Source of the DNA: an uncultured Collinsella sp.
GTDB lineage: Bacteria; Actinomycetota; Coriobacteriia; Coriobacteriales; Coriobacteriaceae
Reading direction: 5' to 3'
Assembly (NCBI GenBank): GCA_900544875.1
Contig: UQWS01000003.1
Span: 62,001-126,000 of the forward strand
DNA length: 64,000 nt
The notes below the pieces were generated by a model. It worked only from the letters and a program-made list of their open reading frames with translations. It was not told the DNA's origin and searched no databases. Positions 1 through 8,162 of this stretch are shown one piece after another; the first letter of the stretch is position 1; each line of letters begins with the position of its first letter. The translations under genes and the position numbers were made by a program.

Positions 1-1
1 C

Positions 2-2701
2 TACTCGCATAATGTGCGTAACGACACTGGCGCAAATACTATCAAGGATATGATTGCCGACACTGATTTTCCAGGAGCCGGTAAACTGAGTGATGAGTGG
101 AAAGCGTCAAGTATTAAAGTTCAATTTTCCCCCGCACATGATAGGTACCACTTCAGTTTTTGGACGCTCGAAAGACCCGACGACGGTTCTTGGACGTATA
201 TAGAGAATCCTTTTTCGAGTGCTGTTTTAACGACAGAGCAATATTATGTCCGCGCCATGGTGACCACGGACGTCAACTTCTATGACAAGGATGGCAACGT
301 AAAGCAGGCTGCTACTCGACGCTATGAAAGCAACTTGCTTCAGCAGAAAACGGCGGAAGGTAAAGATCCGACGTTCCTGTATTGCTATCCGCATCTCTAT
401 AAGGATAGGACGGTTAATACAAGGCCCTACGACGGAAAGGATGGTGACGTCAATCCCAGTCTGACACTCGAAGCCTCTCCGACCGATGCCGACATGGCCG
501 TGCCTGGCTATAAGTTCCTGGGCTGGATTTCGACCGCCGAGGTTCAGAAGGATTCTGACGTCTGGAAGTATATCTACGACGTCGCCGGCGACTCCTATGT
601 GACGAGTGATCCGGATAAGGCAGAGCCGTATCTGGCGACCGACGAGTCCAAGGTCACCCAGTGGCAGGATGCCTATCCCGTCTACGCAAAGTACGACGTC
701 AGCTACACCACCAACCTGCATCGCGCCGGTTTTAAGGGCACGGACAAGGTCAATGTGCCTAGGTACGACATCGATCCCGTTATCAACGCGGGCACCGACC
801 CTGCTACGGCAGCGGTGACCCCTGACGTCACGACTCCGGTTTATAAAGCAGGCGGTGAGCTGTATAAGTTGCAGAAGGTTGAGATCGAGCTTCCGAATGG
901 CGAAGTTGAAGAGATCGAACCTAACGGCGATAACTCGTATTCCCATCAGGTGGAACCCGGCGGGGCCTATACATTCGTGGCGTACTATTCGCCGTTGGCG
1001 GTCGTGTACCATCTCAATGCCAAAGATGTTGACGGCAAAGTTGCTCAGCAAGGCGATATGCTCGGCAACCTTGATGGCGGCATCCCGAAGCCCACTTATG
1101 ACGTCAGCGCTATCGATAGGGATACAGGAGGTGCGTTCAACGCCTTCGTGGGCTGGACGGAAGCCAAGCCGGCACCTGGCAAGGGCTATGTCGCTTGGTC
1201 GGAGGGTATCCGCATGGTGAGTGCTTCTACCGTGGTCAGGGCCCCCATGGAGCTGTACCCGGTCTACCGTCCCAGCCTGGTTACCGTTCAATCGAACATC
1301 GACTCATATCTCGCGAATCCTGCTCTTGTCCGCGGTCTCGGCCGTACTGATTCCGGCGACCAGATTTCTCTTGAGGTCAAGGCTGTCAAGGAGGTTGTGG
1401 GCATTGACGGCACCAAGTACGACTTTGTCGGCTGGTCGCGCGACTACGAACCCGATGGCAAATACACCCTGTTGACCGATGACGAGAAGTATCCCCTCGA
1501 GGGCAGCGAGCCCTTTGAGAGCGTGACCTACACCGCGGTGTACAAGATCGCGCCGTATAAGGTTCGCTATCACGGTGTCGACGGGTCGGTCGTCTTTACG
1601 GCGACGGTCGACTCGGACGGCGAGCGCGCGACGGGCGCCGGCTTTGTCCATAACGTCGATGTTCCCAAGGTGGATGAGAGCGGCAACCCGGTCTATGACA
1701 ACGACGGCAATCCCGAGATGGAGAAAAAGTCCGTGGCATACGACCCGGACGCCCACTCCAAGATCGTCGCGCTGCTCGATGAACGGGCGGCCAGCGGTGA
1801 CGTGCGCGAACTCTTCCTGGAGTGGCGATATGTGCCTGACGGTGGCGCTGCGAAGTCTTGGGATGAGTTTAAGGACGAGCCGGTTAAGGGCGACATGGAC
1901 CTGTATCCCGTGACGTATCGCGTGGTCGCCAAGGATACATCCGACCCCGAGAACCACGTAACCATGACCACCGCGCAGCTTAAATGGCTGCTCGATCCCA
2001 ACGCCGCCAACACAGTCGACAATAGCGCCGACAAAGCACCCTTTAAGGTCTGCTTTGCTGAGCCGTTTATGGGGACGCAGCTGACTGTTACCGTTAAGCG
2101 GGCGAGCTACGGTCCTGATGCGTCCATGACGGAGGAACCCGTTAACGACCAGTATGTCTCGCTCTACAGCTTGGGCTCGGGTAACGGTTCGTTCGACTTG
2201 GCCAACCGCCTGGAGTCCAAGAAGACGGGCGAAGGCAAGCAAGGCGACGGCAATGCCGTGTTCGACTTCGCCAAGACCCATGCGCTGACGATCGTCAAAA
2301 AGACCACCGATGCCAGCGCCATGGGACAAACGTTCCGCTTTAAGGTGGCACGCAAGGCGTCGGAGGATTCTCCTGCCGAGACGCGCATGGTCGAGGTGAA
2401 AGTTAGCGAGAGGCGCGACGAAGACGGCGAGACCTGGTATGTCGGCAGTGTGCAATTTGCCGCGCCGACGGGCATCTATACCGTCGAGGAAGACACGGCT
2501 TGGGCATGGCGCTACGAGGGTGAACTGAGTACGCCGGGCAAGGCGCCCGGCAAATCTGCCGAGCTCATCATCTCGTCTGCATCGAGCGCGGGCGACACCG
2601 TGGTGACGTGCGACAACACGCGCGCGAAGGACAAATGGGTCGATGGCGGCTCGCGTGCCAAGAATGTTTGGGAAAACGGCACGCTGAGGAGGAAGGACTA
2701 G
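2..2701 (+). CDS. Large surface/secreted repeat protein, 5' end outside window
   Basis: The frame is open to the left edge, so the apparent GTG at 14 is probably not the start and the gene is partial. About 895 residues are visible. The body has repeated beta-rich modules ending in motifs such as YPVYAKY, LYPVYRP and YTAVYKI with FLGWIS/FVGWTE/FVGWSR cores, which resemble InlB-type B-repeats (Listeria-Bacteroides repeat) of cell-surface adhesins. The last 150 residues (TFRFKVARK ... GIYTVEEDTAWAWRY ... VVTCDNTR) resemble the DUF7601/SpaA-like terminal domain found in Gram-positive surface proteins. No sortase signal or membrane helix is visible at the C-terminus. It is followed 1 bp later by a TasA-like gene, suggesting one secretion-coupled operon. 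The fold assignment is by pattern, not search. Confidence 0.75.
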   Translation, partial: YSHNVRNDTGANTIKDMIADTDFPGAGKLSDEWKASSIKVQFSPAHDRYHFSFWTLERPDDGSWTYIENPFSSAVLTTEQYYVRAMVTTDVNFYDKDGNVKQAATRRYESNLLQQKTAEGKDPTFLYCYPHLYKDRTVNTRPYDGKDGDVNPSLTLEASPTDADMAVPGYKFLGWISTAEVQKDSDVWKYIYDVAGDSYVTSDPDKAEPYLATDESKVTQWQDAYPVYAKYDVSYTTNLHRAGFKGTDKVNVPRYDIDPVINAGTDPATAAVTPDVTTPVYKAGGELYKLQKVEIELPNGEVEEIEPNGDNSYSHQVEPGGAYTFVAYYSPLAVVYHLNAKDVDGKVAQQGDMLGNLDGGIPKPTYDVSAIDRDTGGAFNAFVGWTEAKPAPGKGYVAWSEGIRMVSASTVVRAPMELYPVYRPSLVTVQSNIDSYLANPALVRGLGRTDSGDQISLEVKAVKEVVGIDGTKYDFVGWSRDYEPDGKYTLLTDDEKYPLEGSEPFESVTYTAVYKIAPYKVRYHGVDGSVVFTATVDSDGERATGAGFVHNVDVPKVDESGNPVYDNDGNPEMEKKSVAYDPDAHSKIVALLDERAASGDVRELFLEWRYVPDGGAAKSWDEFKDEPVKGDMDLYPVTYRVVAKDTSDPENHVTMTTAQLKWLLDPNAANTVDNSADKAPFKVCFAEPFMGTQLTVTVKRASYGPDASMTEEPVNDQYVSLYSLGSGNGSFDLANRLESKKTGEGKQGDGNAVFDFAKTHALTIVKKTTDASAMGQTFRFKVARKASEDSPAETRMVEVKVSERRDEDGETWYVGSVQFAAPTGIYTVEEDTAWAWRYEGELSTPGKAPGKSAELIISSASSAGDTVVTCDNTRAKDKWVDGGSRAKNVWENGTLRRKD

Positions 2702-2702
2702 G

Positions 2703-3272
2703 ATGACTAAGCGCAAGCAGATCGTTGCCCTCCTTGTTGGCGTTCTCCTGTTGGCTGGCGCCGCCGGTACCTTTGCGTGGCTTTCGGTTACGGGCGTGCT
2801 GGTCAACGAGTTTAGCTTTGGTTCGGTGGCGCCCTCGGTAGACGAGAAGCTCAATGGCAACGTGAAGAGCGATGTCACGATTACAAACAAGGGCTCGGCT
2901 CCGGCATACCTGCGTGCTGCGGTGGATATCTACTGGCAGGACAAGGATGGCGCACGCCTGTGGGATGAGCCGGTCGAGGGTACCGACTACGCCATTGTGT
3001 GGGGCAACGTGTCCAATGCCTCAACTACTGGCAGCGCCTCGTCTTGGGTTCGCTCGGCCGACGGGTTCTACTACTGGACGTCTCCTGTTGCGCCGCTCGA
3101 CAAGACGGGCGTGCTCATCAAGGGCGTGTCCGAGAAGAAGGCAGATGGTAAAAACCTAGTCGTTGACATCTCGACCCAAGCGATTCAGTCTACGCCCGAC
3201 GATGCGGTCACCGAGGCATGGAACTGTACGGTCAAAGATGGCGTGCTGGTGCCGCCGCACGGAGGTGCGTGA
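2703..3272 (+). CDS. SipW/TasA-type secreted protein
   Basis: 189 residues. The N-terminus has a basic MTKRKQ, a hydrophobic stretch and the sequence AGTFAWLS, the hallmark of alternate-signal exported proteins processed by a SipW-like peptidase (TasA/camelysin/BsaA families). The mature part contains DVTITNKGSAPAYLRAAVDI, the conserved core of this superfamily. Such proteins form extracellular fibres or biofilm matrix in Bacillus. Its role here is inferred. It starts 1 bp after the upstream surface gene and its stop is 2 bp before the next start, so the three genes are almost certainly co-transcribed. The cognate SipW peptidase is not in this window and may lie further left. Confidence 0.75.
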   Translation: MTKRKQIVALLVGVLLLAGAAGTFAWLSVTGVLVNEFSFGSVAPSVDEKLNGNVKSDVTITNKGSAPAYLRAAVDIYWQDKDGARLWDEPVEGTDYAIVWGNVSNASTTGSASSWVRSADGFYYWTSPVAPLDKTGVLIKGVSEKKADGKNLVVDISTQAIQSTPDDAVTEAWNCTVKDGVLVPPHGGA

Positions 3273-3274
3273 GT

Positions 3275-3973
3275 ATGGCGTTCCCGATTCGCAAAGGCGT
3301 TGCGCGCTCCGTGCGTTGCGTGGTCGCGGCCATTTTCTGCGTGGTCGCGCTCGCCGTTCCTGCCCGTGCGTTCGCCGATACGCCCGCGATTGCGTATGAC
3401 GGAAATACGCGCCAGCTGACGGTCTCGGGGGCGACGGGCTCCTCAGGGGAGCCCGATCTGTTTCCAGCCTTTAAAGATCTAATGCCCGGCGATGTGCGCG
3501 AGCAGCAGATTGAGGTTTGTGCCACGGGCGTAAAGTCCCAGGTGCGCGTGTTTGTGCGGGCCGTTATCGATCACGAGACGGCACGCCTGCTGTCGCCCAT
3601 TACCTTGACAGCGTCGGCGGGCGATGCGTCTGCCGGTTGGCTCCAGACGGGAACGCCGGGCAGCGTGTTTGCCTATCCCACGCAGGTCGCAACGTTTACG
3701 AGCGATGGCAGCACGGTGCTCAATTTGCAACTAAGTGTCCCGACGTCGGTGGGCAACGAGCTTGCCGACGCAAACAAGGCAATTCGCTGGGAAATCACCG
3801 CCGAGGACGATGACGAGAAGATTCCCGTGCAGTCTGCTGGTAGCAAGAAGCCCGGCTTGCTTGGTCTGGTGGCAACAGGCGACAACACGCTCACGTTGCT
3901 TTTGGTGTTGCTGACGCTTGCAATCATCGCATTTATAGCCGCGCTTCTTTTGTCCCGGAGGGATAAGCGCTAG
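3275..3973 (+). CDS. Secreted protein with C-terminal anchor (LVATG-like motif)
   Basis: The ATG at 3275 is chosen because GGAGG lies at 3261-3265; a longer frame exists upstream. 232 residues. It has a Sec signal (ALAVPARAFA) and an immunoglobulin-like body. The C-terminus is arranged as LVATGDN, then about 23 hydrophobic residues, then RRDKR. That is the layout of a sortase substrate with a non-canonical pentapeptide (LVATG), although a simple membrane anchor cannot be excluded. It is the third gene of the surface operon and may present the TasA-like partner at the envelope. I do not recognise a named family for the body. Confidence 0.7.
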   Translation: MAFPIRKGVARSVRCVVAAIFCVVALAVPARAFADTPAIAYDGNTRQLTVSGATGSSGEPDLFPAFKDLMPGDVREQQIEVCATGVKSQVRVFVRAVIDHETARLLSPITLTASAGDASAGWLQTGTPGSVFAYPTQVATFTSDGSTVLNLQLSVPTSVGNELADANKAIRWEITAEDDDEKIPVQSAGSKKPGLLGLVATGDNTLTLLLVLLTLAIIAFIAALLLSRRDKR

Positions 3974-3992
3974 GTTCATCTTCTAAATGAAA

Positions 3993-4120
3993 CGCCCTCC
4001 CGGGCGGCGGGCACGAAGTTCCCTGCTCTACAGTCCTGCGCAAGACGAAGGCCACATTAAGTGGCCTTCTTTGCGTGCGGAACTCGCGATGAACTTCGTG
4101 CCCGCCGCCCGGGAGGGTGT
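3993..4120. repeat. Nested inverted repeat, element A
   Basis: A perfect 27-bp outer stem (3995-4021 with 4091-4117) encloses a core that carries a second hairpin, AAGGCCACATTAAGTGGCCTT. It lies just after the surface operon stop codon. The core recurs in inverted orientation at 4497-4566 with different outer arms. It could act as a terminator for the surface operon, or it may be a mobile palindromic element. Confidence 0.85.
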
Positions 4121-4173
4121 CTCTTTATTGATAGAAGGCCTAATAAGCTGATGATTTTATGCCTAGATGTATT

Positions 4174-4379
4174 CGGAGTGGGACGGGCTTTCCGGATGGG
4201 CGGGGTTTTGGAAAGTCCATCCCGGAATTTGACTATGGAATGGGATGCACTTTCCGGTTGAATCCTTTGGCGGAAAGTGCGACCCGGAATTTGTGATCGG
4301 AATGGGATGGGGTTTCCCAACGGGACCGTAAGCGGAAACTGCATCCCACTCCGGACGTGAATTCTGGGACACGGCTTCC
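4174..4379. repeat. 62-bp tandem array of hairpin units (3.3 copies)
   Basis: The left arms start at 4180, 4242, 4304 and 4366, an exact 62-bp period. Each full unit has a 14-nt left arm beginning GGGA and ending TTTCC. Thirty nucleotides from the arm start is a right arm beginning GGAAA and ending CCC, so each unit folds into a hairpin. Arm positions differ between units but pairing is largely kept (position 9 is C-G in units 1-2 and G-C in unit 3). The fourth unit stops after its left arm. No coding potential was found. Confidence 0.8.
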
Positions 4380-4384
4380 GGATG

Positions 4385-4410
4385 CAAAAAAGGCCACATG
4401 ACGTGGCCTT
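4385..4410 (-). terminator. Intrinsic terminator read from the minus strand
   Basis: An 8-bp stem, AAGGCCAC/GTGGCCTT (4390-4397 and 4403-4410), is followed on the minus strand by a run of six or more T. It is positioned to end transcription leaving the LTA-synthase-like gene. The stem is related to the inner hairpin of elements A and B. Confidence 0.65.
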
Positions 4411-4466
4411 CAACTTATATATGTTCAGCAGATGCCCCCATGACAAGCCGCGCTCCAACAACAAGG

Positions 4467-4596
4467 CGTCTGTCCGGGCGGAGGCAAATAAGGTTCATCG
4501 CGAGTTCCGCACGCAAAGGGGGCCACTTAATGTGGCCCCCGTCTTGCGCAGGACTGTCCGAGCAGGGAACCTTATATGCCTCCGCCCGGACAGACG
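4467..4596. repeat. Nested inverted repeat, element B
   Basis: A 30-bp outer stem with one mismatch (4467-4496 with 4567-4596) surrounds a core that is the reverse complement of the element A core, nearly base for base. The central hairpin reads GGGGGCCAC...GTGGCCCCC where A has GAAGGCCAC...GTGGCCTTC, a two-pair compensatory change. The outer arms share no sequence with element A apart from a GC-rich patch. Confidence 0.85.
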
Positions 4597-4616
4597 TTTC
4601 TGTTATGAGCGACCCG

Positions 4617-6917
4617 TTACTTGATCTTGGTCGTACCCGGTGCCAGGTTGGGGTCGGTCTCGTTGGCCTCGGTCTGGAAGTGCTCGGTGTACACGTTCTT
4701 GCCGTCGCGGAACATCTCGTAGTATTGCATCTTGGCGTAATCCTCGCGCGCCTTGGTGGCGGCTGCTGCGGCGGCGTCGTCACCGGTGACGTTGGAGGAG
4801 AGCGCCCAGCGCAGGCTGGCGTCCTCGTAGCCGACCGAGTTGATGGCGGGCAGCGACTCGCGCAGCGTCATGTGCGCCTTCTGGTAGTCGGTCAGCGGTG
4901 CGCCGATCAGCTGCATCAGCTGGGTAGACAGGTAGTTGGTGGACAGGTCGTCGACCTCACTCGTCTGGTTGCAACCGGCAACGTCGTAGTTGGCCCAGAT
5001 GATGTAGTCGGTCTGCCACAGGCGTTCCTGGTGGGTGGCGTCGTCCTCGTCGATAAACCACTTATCGTTGAACTTGGACGGGAAGAACGGCTGGTGGTCG
5101 CCCCAGAACACCACGACCACCTTACGGTCGAGCTTGCTCAGGGCGTTGAGGAAGTAACGCAGCGCCTGGTCGGACTGCTCGATGCACGAGACGTACTCGT
5201 CGACATCGGAGAGCGTACCGTCCTCGATGGTCTTGGCATCCAGATCGGTCGTGTCGATGTTCAGGTGCATCTGCTTGTCGACCGGCAGCAGGCCCGTGTC
5301 GTAGCCCGAGTGGTTCTGCATGGTCACGTCAAAGATAAACTGCGGATCGGCGTTCTGATTGAGCAGCTCAAGAATCTTGTCGTAGGTCGCCTGGTCGGTC
5401 ACCATGCCGCGCAGGGTATCGGCGCCTTGGAAATCGTTGATGGACAGGAACTGGTCAAAGCCAAAGTCCTTATAGACGTTCTCGCGGTTCCAGTTGGTGG
5501 CGTGGTTGGGGTGCATGGCCGTGGTGGAATAGCCGAGCGATTTGAACTGCTCTGCCAGGTTCCCGGTCGTCTCCATGTTGTAGATGGTGTAGGGGTACAC
5601 GCCCGAACCCAGGTTGGCCATGGAGTTGCCGGTCATAAACTCAAACTCGGTATTGGCCGTGCCGCCGCCGTAGGCGCTCACATAGAGCTTGCCGCGGCTG
5701 AGACAGTTGGAAAGGTTCTTAAAGTACTGCGGGCCCTCGTAGCCGGCGCGCATGTTCTGATAGATCGACAGGTCCGAGAAGGTCTCGTTCATGATGGCGA
5801 TGACCGTGGGCTTCTCGCTATCGAACTGCTCCTGGGCGGCGGCGCGCCCGTCGCTCTTGGCCGCGTCGGACTTGTCGTAGGCCTTGGCGTACTTTTTGAG
5901 CGTGGCCTTGGCATCGTCGACGGAGTAGTCGGCGGGTTTGGGCGGCTTGATGGACTGTGCTGCACTAATAAAGGCAGGCAGATAGCCCTCGCGCCAGTAG
6001 CTCTCGAGCGGACGCCAGGTGTAGACGGTGATGCCGAGGGTGTTGTAGTAGTCGATAAGCGTGACATGCGCGGTCACGCCGCCCAGGCACAGCACCGCCA
6101 CGAGCAGGTTGATGAGCAGCATGCGCTTGGCGTTGACGGCACCCTTCTGACGGTGCGGTGCCACCAGGCCGGCGTACTCGCATAGCAGCATGGCGATGGC
6201 GGTAAAGCCCATGGACAGCACGCAGAACAACGAGATGGAGAAGGTGTAGCCGGTGCCGGCGACTGCGGCGGCGGTGGAGATGGCCGAAAGGTCGCCCGGC
6301 TGGATGGGCATGGATTTAAACGTGATGACGAAGAACTCGGCAATGCCCAGGACAAAGAGGGCAAAGGCCAGGACCGCGGGAGCTGCGCCGTGGCGCTGGA
6401 ACAGGAAGAACAGGCCGACCATGAGCGTGGTGATGATGGCCCACTCGAGCAGGATGCACAGGGGGTAGACCCAGGTAAAGTCGTGGTTGGACGAGACCTC
6501 CATGCCCAGCAGCGCAAAGACGCCGGCGAGCAGCAGGCACAGGACGGCGGCGACGAGCGGTTTGCCCACAAAGGCGCCGCGCAGGCGGGCGAGCTTGCCA
6601 GTGGGGGCGGGAGCGTCGGCCGAGGCGAACGCAAAGACGCGCGGGGCGATGCGGTCGCGGGCGATGCTGGCCCAAGCGCATCCGGTGAGGATGGCGTTGG
6701 TCAGGATGAGCATCACAAAGGCGAGCGGCTCGTTTTGAGCGACGAGGCCAATGGCGCCCCAAATGGTCAAAAAGAGCTGGAACAGGCCGAAGGCGACGCT
6801 CCACCCAAGAGCGCTTTTGGCAACGGTGCCCGACTTTGCGCAAATGGCCTTGGCCTCGCGCAAGACAAGGTAGACGGTCGCCGCAAGACCGACGAGCGAG
6901 ATGGCGGCAGCGAACAT
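4617..6917 (-). CDS. LTA synthase-like sulfatase-superfamily phosphoglycerol transferase
   Basis: The ATG at 6917 is preferred over the GTG at 6932 because GAGGAG sits just upstream and the GTG would overlap it. About 766 residues. The first 290 or so contain around seven hydrophobic segments. The extracellular domain then shows the sulfatase/LtaS pattern: NETFSDL with the putative nucleophile threonine, YGGGTANTEFEFMTGNS, AMHPNHATNWNR and FWGDHQPF. Family members transfer glycerol-phosphate from phosphatidylglycerol to build lipoteichoic acid or related polymers at the outer membrane face. The C-terminus carries extra length beyond the catalytic core. The gene is monocistronic and flanked by terminator-like structures. 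Confidence 0.85.
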   Translation of the reverse strand: MFAAAISLVGLAATVYLVLREAKAICAKSGTVAKSALGWSVAFGLFQLFLTIWGAIGLVAQNEPLAFVMLILTNAILTGCAWASIARDRIAPRVFAFASADAPAPTGKLARLRGAFVGKPLVAAVLCLLLAGVFALLGMEVSSNHDFTWVYPLCILLEWAIITTLMVGLFFLFQRHGAAPAVLAFALFVLGIAEFFVITFKSMPIQPGDLSAISTAAAVAGTGYTFSISLFCVLSMGFTAIAMLLCEYAGLVAPHRQKGAVNAKRMLLINLLVAVLCLGGVTAHVTLIDYYNTLGITVYTWRPLESYWREGYLPAFISAAQSIKPPKPADYSVDDAKATLKKYAKAYDKSDAAKSDGRAAAQEQFDSEKPTVIAIMNETFSDLSIYQNMRAGYEGPQYFKNLSNCLSRGKLYVSAYGGGTANTEFEFMTGNSMANLGSGVYPYTIYNMETTGNLAEQFKSLGYSTTAMHPNHATNWNRENVYKDFGFDQFLSINDFQGADTLRGMVTDQATYDKILELLNQNADPQFIFDVTMQNHSGYDTGLLPVDKQMHLNIDTTDLDAKTIEDGTLSDVDEYVSCIEQSDQALRYFLNALSKLDRKVVVVFWGDHQPFFPSKFNDKWFIDEDDATHQERLWQTDYIIWANYDVAGCNQTSEVDDLSTNYLSTQLMQLIGAPLTDYQKAHMTLRESLPAINSVGYEDASLRWALSSNVTGDDAAAAAATKAREDYAKMQYYEMFRDGKNVYTEHFQTEANETDPNLAPGTTKIK

Positions 6918-6980
6918 GCTGAGACTCCTCACAAACTAAAACCTACGAAAGCGGGGATTTACCCGATTGTTACCAAGATA

Positions 6981-7004
6981 TGCGCAGCGATTGGTGGCTG
7001 CGCA
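6981..7004. promoter_or_regulatory. Inverted repeat in divergent promoter region
   Basis: TGCGCAGC (6981-6988) and GCTGCGCA (6997-7004) form a perfect 8-bp inverted repeat with an 8-nt spacer. It lies between the divergent LTA-synthase-like and nitroreductase genes and is a candidate operator. No promoter consensus could be fixed with confidence. Confidence 0.4.
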
Positions 7005-7130
7005 CAACAACCAGCCATATTAACGCGCGCGTGTGGCGGTGTGGCGCAATGTAGTGGCGACCTGCGCGATAATGGACGGGAATTACACGGAAACGTAAAG
7101 GCTTCTTAAAGAAATGGCGAGGGTAGGGCG

Positions 7131-8003
7131 ATGAGCGAGCAGGTTTGCAAGGCGGACATGGGCGGCGGCGGAGCTGCGGGCGTGGATATGTACGGCTATC
7201 CGGTCGAGACTACGGGCAATGCGGTACTGGACATCTTGGAGCATCGCTCGTCTACGCGTGCCTTCGCGCGTGATGACGACGACCGTCCCGTAGCGGTGAC
7301 CGACGAGCAGCGGGCGGCGATCCTGCATGCGGCGAGTCGCGCGCCGTCGGCGGGTGCCATGATGATGTATTCCATCGTGAGCATTCGCGAGCAGGCTAGG
7401 CTGGACCGTCTGGCCGACCTGTGCGATCACCAGCCCATGATCGCCAAGGCGCCCTGGGCACTTATATTTGTGGTCGATTATGCCAAGTGGATCGATCTGT
7501 TTGAGCACGTGGGCTGCTTTGAGCACGATTTTGTCGAACGCACGGGCAAGGCGCCCCGCCGCGCGCCGGGTTTGGGCGACTTTGCCATCGCGGCGCAGGA
7601 TGCCGTGATCGCTGCGCAAAACGCCGTGGTTGCCGCCGAGGCCCTGGGGCTGGGGAGCTGCTACATTGGCGATATCGTCGAGAATGCCGAGGAAGTTGCC
7701 GCACTGCTGGACTTGCCTCCCTATACCATGCCGCTGTCGATGCTCATCATCGGCACGCCCCGCAAGGAGCGTCCGGCAATCGCGCATCCCGTGGTGAACC
7801 TGGTGCACGAGGAGCGTTATTGTCGCGCCGACGCCGCGACGATGGATGCGCAGGTGGCCGAGATGGATGCGATGTTTCGCCCGCACGCCCGCGAGGTGGG
7901 CGAGCGCGTCATCGACATCTACACCCGTAAGCACACGAGCCCCTTTATGGCCGAGATGAGCCGCTCTATGGAGTGGTGGTTCAAAAACTGGCTCGGAAAA
8001 TGA
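7131..8003 (+). CDS. Nitroreductase-family FMN oxidoreductase
   Basis: 290 residues. Core motifs of the NfsA/NfsB fold are present: HRSSTRAF near residue 38 for FMN phosphate contacts, ASRAPSAGAMMMYSIV, and the second FMN segment AAEALGLGSCYIGDI. Members reduce nitro compounds, quinones or flavins with NAD(P)H. The substrate cannot be read from sequence. It has an extra 25-residue Gly-rich N-terminus and a long C-terminal tail (MFRPHAREVGERVIDIYTRK) beyond the usual family length. It stands alone, with a strong palindromic repeat right after the stop. Confidence 0.85.
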   Translation: MSEQVCKADMGGGGAAGVDMYGYPVETTGNAVLDILEHRSSTRAFARDDDDRPVAVTDEQRAAILHAASRAPSAGAMMMYSIVSIREQARLDRLADLCDHQPMIAKAPWALIFVVDYAKWIDLFEHVGCFEHDFVERTGKAPRRAPGLGDFAIAAQDAVIAAQNAVVAAEALGLGSCYIGDIVENAEEVAALLDLPPYTMPLSMLIIGTPRKERPAIAHPVVNLVHEERYCRADAATMDAQVAEMDAMFRPHAREVGERVIDIYTRKHTSPFMAEMSRSMEWWFKNWLGK

Positions 8004-8004
8004 C

Positions 8005-8039
8005 GAATGTGACAAAGGGGGCGTCCCTTTGTCACATTC
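8005..8039. repeat. Short palindromic repeat / terminator (GACAAAGGG family)
   Basis: A perfect 15-bp stem, GAATGTGACAAAGGG (8005-8019) with CCCTTTGTCACATTC (8025-8039), and a 5-nt loop. It starts one base after the nitroreductase stop codon. It is one of several related palindromes at gene ends in this window (see 21142, 44613, 46086 and the variant at 10493). Confidence 0.8.
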
Positions 8040-8162
8040 CATATCGCCGCGGTGGCCTAAAGGCCGCATAAATGTTTATCTAGCTGGGAAAACGGTGCCA
8101 TTAAAATATGGGCTGATTACATATAATCCCGTCGAACGTTAAAATTGGGAGGAAACCGGCTT

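Noticed and set aside
1304..2890. 528-codon minus-strand frame opposite the surface protein
   Set aside because: Arg/Leu-rich shadow without a start site; the plus-strand gene has coherent repeats and neighbours.
4174..4379. CRISPR-like array
   Set aside because: The 62-bp period has no alternating unique spacers; both arms vary and pair within each unit, and no cas genes are present.
4398..6185. 595-codon plus-strand frame opposite the LTA-synthase-like gene
   Set aside because: It is antisense to a gene with clear family motifs, is rich in Val/Gly/Leu with no domain, and reflects third-position GC bias.
8040..8162. K+ or c-di-AMP riboswitch ahead of kup
   Set aside because: I could not find the conserved c-di-AMP riboswitch segments or a terminator switch in this 120-bp gap.
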